A stretch of 6,810 nt of DNA from JANXDG01 sp964521665 (GTDB lineage Bacteria > Elusimicrobiota > Endomicrobiia > DTEH01): positions 1-6,810 of the forward strand of contig CAZFSG010000059.1 in the NCBI GenBank assembly GCA_964521665.1, given 5' to 3'. Positions 6,280 to 6,810 of this stretch are shown here, piece after piece. The position numbers and the translations under genes are program-made. The notes beneath the pieces were generated by a model, which worked only from the letters and a program-made list of their open reading frames with translations, searched no databases and had not been told where the DNA came from. Positions within the stretch are counted from its first letter, which is position 1; each line of letters begins with the position of its first letter.

Positions 6280-6810
6280 TTAAACTAATTTCAAGACTGA
6301 ATTATAAATCATTTTTGGTGAAATCAATTGCATACAATCTGGTTTTTTATTACAAACTCTTTTATAACATACAACACACTTAATTGGTGAGACAATTTTT
6401 TTGCCTAAATTATACAACTCAATCTCTGTAGAAGATGTAGGTCCGAACAAAACAACAACTTTTTTGTTTAATGCTAACGCAACATGTAGTGCAAGAGTGT
6501 CCGAAGTTATTAAAATATCACAAAGGTTTATTAAAGAAAAAAATTCTCGTAAAGTATTTTTACATCCTGTATCAATAAGTAATGGATTGTTAACTAAAGA
6601 AATTATTTTTTTATTTCTATCTTCTTCTTTTTCTCCACCAAATAACAAAATTTTTAAATTACCTTTACTTTTGAGTTTTAACTTTGAACTTTGAGCAATT
6701 AACTTAATAAGTTCTATTGTTTGTTTAACAGGATATTCTTTTTTTTGCCATTTATCACCTCCGCCTAAGTTGATACCTATCACTAAATCTTCTTTTGTGA
6801 TAGAAAACTT
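6280..6810 (-). CDS. GT9-family glycosyltransferase (heptosyltransferase-like), C-terminal part
   Basis: Members of glycosyltransferase family 9 transfer heptose from ADP-heptose to the lipopolysaccharide inner core on the cytoplasmic face of the inner membrane. Only the last 176 codons are in the window. The frame is open to position 6810, so the true start is outside; the GTG at 6783 is internal, not a start. The fragment begins with the family's second Rossmann domain: IGINLGGGDKWQKKEYP is the nucleotide-sugar domain entry, followed by KILLFGGEKE and the acceptor/nucleotide signature SDTLALHVALALNKKVVVLFGPTSS. A Cys cluster near the end (CVVC, then RVC, then CM) resembles that of WaaF-like proteins. 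The heptosyl donor is inferred from family; the residue choice DTLALH in place of the common DTGPMH means another sugar is possible. purF follows after 21 nt. Confidence 0.85.
   Translation of the reverse strand, partial: KFSITKEDLVIGINLGGGDKWQKKEYPVKQTIELIKLIAQSSKLKLKSKGNLKILLFGGEKEEDRNKKIISLVNNPLLIDTGCKNTLREFFSLINLCDILITSDTLALHVALALNKKVVVLFGPTSSTEIELYNLGKKIVSPIKCVVCYKRVCNKKPDCMQLISPKMIYNSVLKLV

Noticed and set aside
1..6810. An undescribed defence, toxin-antitoxin, CRISPR or mobile gene system.
   Set aside because: Every protein frame longer than shadows belongs to a known housekeeping or cell-surface family; only the small REP pair looks mobile.

Overview
This 6.8 kb window comes from an AT-rich bacterium. 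All recognised genes lie on the minus strand, so transcription runs from position 6810 towards position 1. A heptosyltransferase-type GT9 glycosyltransferase and a GspE/PilB ATPase point to a diderm, LPS-making, type IV pilus or type II secretion bearing organism. The coding style is AT-rich with many A runs and mostly weak Shine-Dalgarno sites. This would fit a low-GC lineage such as Elusimicrobiota/Endomicrobia or a related candidate phylum, but the placement is a guess and cannot be proven from this window.

Layout in transcription order: (i) 6810-6280, 3' part of a GT9 glycosyltransferase, cut by the window edge; (ii) 6258-4924, purF, the first committed enzyme of purine synthesis, with Fe-S cysteines; (iii) 4919-3111, a GspE/PilB-family assembly ATPase starting 4 nt after purF; (iv) 3084-2005, a GAF plus degenerate HD-GYP signalling protein; (v) 2014-1942, a tRNA-Ala with anticodon CGC, whose first 10 nt are also the last codons of the GAF/HD-GYP gene; (vi) 1934-768, argD, starting 7 nt after the tRNA; (vii) 748-107, a glyoxalase II-like metallo-beta-lactamase-fold hydrolase; (viii) 107-53, a REP/iREP pair (BIME-like palindromic element) at the end of the gene string, whose edge contributes the last base of the hydrolase stop codon. 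Positions 1-52 hold no gene I can support.

The spacers (21, 4, 26, minus 10, 7 and about 19 nt) leave little room for promoters or terminators, so the block is probably one read-through transcript or a few overlapping ones. It mixes envelope, purine, pilus/secretion, signalling, tRNA, arginine and detoxification functions. Only the ATPase and GAF/HD-GYP pair looks like a plausible functional partnership.

I see no dedicated defence system, CRISPR array, transposase or prophage. The points most worth a second look are the tRNA/CDS overlap, the REP pair with compensatory base changes, and the loss of canonical residues in both the HD-GYP domain and the c-di-GMP-binding type N-terminus of the neighbouring ATPase.
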